Positions 62,312 through 64,000 of a stretch of DNA of 64,000 bases are shown here, piece after piece. The notes under the pieces are model-generated. The model was not told the DNA's origin, did no database searches, and saw only the letters and a list, made by a program, of their open reading frames with translations. The stretch covers positions 186,001-250,000 of the forward strand of contig CAVPAX010000004.1 in NCBI GenBank assembly GCA_963701715.1, written 5' to 3'. The stretch comes from Methylotenera_A sp963701715 (lineage in GTDB: Bacteria > Pseudomonadota > Gammaproteobacteria > Burkholderiales > Methylophilaceae). Position 1 is the stretch's first letter. Each line of letters begins with the position of its first letter. A program made the translations under genes and the position numbers.

Positions 62312-62389
62312 AATATTCTCCTTTGGGTTCAAACGCATCAACATTGATGTGCTTGTATCATTCACATCATACGCGGTGGTTTAATTTAT

Positions 62390-62431
62390 ACCCTATGCGC
62401 TTAGCGTAATACTGCCTAGTGAATTTACGTA
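62390..62431 (-). promoter_or_regulatory. Conserved upstream box of pqqA2
   Basis: The counterpart of the pqqA1 box, with ACCCTATGC, CTTAGCGTAA and TGCCTA, ending 78 bases upstream of the pqqA2 start, one base different from the pqqA1 spacing. The DNA between box and start is not conserved, so the block stands out as a likely control site. Confidence 0.6.
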
Positions 62432-62564
62432 ATGATTGCCCGCATTAAATATGAGTGCTAATTTTTCATGTGAACGTCAACAAAAATAGCCTGTCTACGT
62501 TATGTAGCTAGGGATATGCAGTTTGGAGTACGCTTTTTTATTTTAGATTAAGGATATATATTTT

Positions 62565-62885
62565 ATGAAAATTACACATATTGTAGCGATGGCGGCTTTA
62601 GCATTAGGTTTAACTCAATTAGCCTACGCTAATCATGATGGCAAAGACGGCAGCCATTGCGAGCGTAAAAAACATGGCATGCAAGATGCAGACGCCAACA
62701 AGGATGGCACAATTAGCCGTGATGAATTTATGAACCAGCACCAAAAAATGGCGGACGAGATGTTTGCCAAAATGGATGCAAATAAAGACGACAAGATTGA
62801 CCAGGCAGAACGCGATGCCATGAAAGCCAGAATGAAAGAGCGTCATCAACATCATGGCGATGAACACAACTCAGATCACAAGTAA
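62565..62885 (+). CDS. Periplasmic EF-hand protein
   Basis: A 106-residue secreted protein: signal peptide (HIVAMAALALGLTQLAYA), then two EF-hand loops, DANKDGTISRDEF (about residues 44-56) and DANKDDKIDQAE (about 72-83), and a His/Glu/Lys-rich tail. Both loops have the D-x-N/D-x-D pattern for calcium. It probably buffers or senses calcium (or possibly a lanthanide) in the periplasm; the target is unknown. Confidence 0.9.
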   Translation: MKITHIVAMAALALGLTQLAYANHDGKDGSHCERKKHGMQDADANKDGTISRDEFMNQHQKMADEMFAKMDANKDDKIDQAERDAMKARMKERHQHHGDEHNSDHK

Positions 62886-62904
62886 TTTTTTAAAAATCCG
62901 CATT

Positions 62905-62933
62905 AAAGCCACACCCAAAAGTGTGGCTTTTTT
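62905..62933 (+). terminator. Terminator after the EF-hand gene
   Basis: AAAGCCACAC / GTGTGGCTTT stem, six-base loop, T6 tail; 19 bases past the stop. Confidence 0.92.
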
Positions 62934-63046
62934 GCATTTCAAATAAAGCATTTTGTACCCCTAAAGTTTTTAAAGGATTTGCCGATTTAGATTGACAGAC
63001 AACGCCGTTTTGGCAAAACATTTTTAACTATTTGCGGATCTGCATC

Positions 63047-63355
63047 ATGGAATTTTCACAAACAGGCTACGAGCATCTTGATAATCTGAATACTGTGCTG
63101 CAATCCAGGTTTATGCTAGAGATGCCCGAATATCAGCCTTTAACCAAGGCGCAGATGCGTGGCGCTTTAAGCTGCTTTAATATGCTCAAACAATTTGATG
63201 AGTTTGCAGAAAATGCAGAGTCAGCAATAAAAGAATACTGGCAATCCGCTAACGCGTTTAATCGAGAAGATAAGTTTATCAATGAGATGGCAAAAAAATT
63301 GCAGCTTACTGGCCGCCAAATAGATTCTATTTTCGAGATGGGCTTAACGTTATAA
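63047..63355 (+). CDS. Small protein of unknown function
   Basis: A probably helical, soluble protein of about 102 residues starting MEFSQTGYEHLDNLN and containing CFNMLKQFDEFAENAESAIKEYW. No signal peptide, membrane segment or known motif. ATG 63047 is chosen over TTG 63032; no strong ribosome binding site is visible for either, but a good terminator follows and the codon pattern is like that of neighbours. Function unknown. Confidence 0.65.
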   Translation: MEFSQTGYEHLDNLNTVLQSRFMLEMPEYQPLTKAQMRGALSCFNMLKQFDEFAENAESAIKEYWQSANAFNREDKFINEMAKKLQLTGRQIDSIFEMGLTL

Positions 63356-63385
63356 AAAAGCTGGAAATCCCTTACAAATTTTATT

Positions 63386-63415
63386 AAAAGCCGCATCCTA
63401 GGATGTGGCTTTTTT
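63386..63415. terminator. Terminator after the 102-residue protein gene
   Basis: AAAAGCCGCATCC / GGATGTGGCTTTT stem with a TA loop and T-run; nearly palindromic. Confidence 0.9.
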
Positions 63416-63468
63416 GTTTTCTAACGTGGATAATCGTGTGTAATTAATCTTACATCTTGAGAATAAAA

Positions 63469-64000
63469 ATGAATACATATCAAGTTTTGATTACTGGCGC
63501 CAACCGCGGCATCGGCCTGGAGTTTGCGAAACAATATGCTGCAGAGGGCTGGAACGTGCTTGCATGCTGCCGCGAGCCGCAAACAGTGCGCGAGCTACAG
63601 GCGCTTGCAAGTGCTAATAGCAATGTGCGTATATTTAAACTAGACCTAGCCGATTTTGAACGGATTGATGCGCTGGCTTTGCAGTTAAAAGATGAGAAGA
63701 TTGATTTACTGATTAACAATGCAGGCGTTTACCCTCACAGCACGTTTGGCGACACCAATTACGACGAATGGGCAAAAGCGTTCAAGATTAATACAATGGC
63801 AACACTCAAAACGGCTGAAGCGTTTGTGCAGCATATCACCAGAGGCCAGCTTAAAAAAATCGCCACGCTCACCAGCAAAATGGGCAGCATCGATGACAAT
63901 ACCAGCGGCGAGAGCTACATTTATCGCACCAGCAAAACTGCTGTCAATATGGTGATGAAAAGCCTTTCGATTGACCTTAAACCTTACGGGATTAGTGTTG
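63469..64000 (+). CDS. Short-chain dehydrogenase/reductase (3'-truncated by the window)
   Basis: 177 codons from ATG 63469 to the window edge, with no stop. The classical SDR pattern is present: VLITGANRGIGLEFA for the cofactor, DLLINNAGVY, and the catalytic S/Y/K with YRTSKTA (Y-x3-K). The rest of the C-terminus lies beyond the window. It resembles C-factor-like SDRs; the substrate is unknown. Confidence 0.9.
   Translation, partial: MNTYQVLITGANRGIGLEFAKQYAAEGWNVLACCREPQTVRELQALASANSNVRIFKLDLADFERIDALALQLKDEKIDLLINNAGVYPHSTFGDTNYDEWAKAFKINTMATLKTAEAFVQHITRGQLKKIATLTSKMGSIDDNTSGESYIYRTSKTAVNMVMKSLSIDLKPYGISV

Overview
The window looks like chromosomal DNA of a methylotrophic betaproteobacterium of the family Methylophilaceae (Methylotenera-like). 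The evidence is a moderately AT-rich composition, the betaproteobacterial gene orders mutM / TPR / lolB / ispE / tRNA-Gln / prs / rplY / pth / ychF and rsmD / M16 peptidases / ftsY / ftsE / ftsX / rpoH, an Entner-Doudoroff pair (edd, eda) of the kind used in C1 assimilation, and two copies of the PQQ precursor gene pqqA. The genus is an inference from content. No insertion sequence, integrase, prophage or CRISPR array was seen.

Layout. 1-8.3 kb: surface glycan genes (glycosyltransferases, a SAM methyltransferase, UDP-glucose dehydrogenase plus UDP-glucuronate epimerase, and a GT2 / LAB_N / GT39 lipid-linked sugar set), followed by edd-eda at 8.3-10.8 kb. 10.9-19.5 kb: lipopolysaccharide core genes, namely a carbamoyltransferase, three proteins of the LPS-kinase superfamily (one with two tandem kinase-like domains), a methyltransferase, a lipid A type acyltransferase, and waaP, waaG and waaC. 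19.5-23.4 kb: grpE-dnaK-dnaJ, with clear sigma-32 promoters before grpE and dnaK. 23.4-29.8 kb: small envelope proteins, gloA, a YfhL ferredoxin, coaD, rsmD and an M16 peptidase pair. 30.0-31.3 kb: a FadL-type porin gene broken by several frameshifts. 31.3-35.9 kb: a split YeeE/YedE transporter, ftsY-ftsE-ftsX, and rpoH, which has a CIRCE operator upstream and apparently an AUA start codon. 35.9-46.9 kb: a dynamin-like GTPase, DUF971-ubiE-ubiJ-ubiB, mutM and a Gld-type ABC transporter with a DUF4340 protein. 47-56.4 kb: the TPR-lolB-...-ychF array, interrupted by a prolyl 4-hydroxylase and an adhesin-E-like/carbonic anhydrase fusion.

56.5-62.6 kb is the least ordinary part. It holds a tRNA-Met gene with a defective acceptor stem, a SWIB-domain gene, two solitary pqqA genes 4.9 kb apart, a GGDEF/EAL protein with a periplasmic sensor, a glycine-tRNA-like RNA gene and a second carbamoyltransferase. 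The SWIB gene, both pqqA genes and the tRNA-like gene all lie on the minus strand and end in near-identical terminator hairpins. A dispersed palindrome (six copies in the window, core AGCCAATATCCATG) sits at gene 3' ends, including behind both pqqA copies. After this come an EF-hand protein, an unknown 102-residue protein and an SDR oxidoreductase cut by the window edge.

How the parts fit together: most of the window is envelope building (sugar activation, LPS core assembly and decoration, cell division ABC proteins) and housekeeping. The heat-shock genes form a visible circuit: RpoH is encoded at 35 kb, its target promoters lie at 19.5-20.2 kb, and HrcA/CIRCE probably controls rpoH. The pqqA island should feed PQQ synthesis for quinoprotein dehydrogenases encoded elsewhere, because no pqqB-E gene is in the window.
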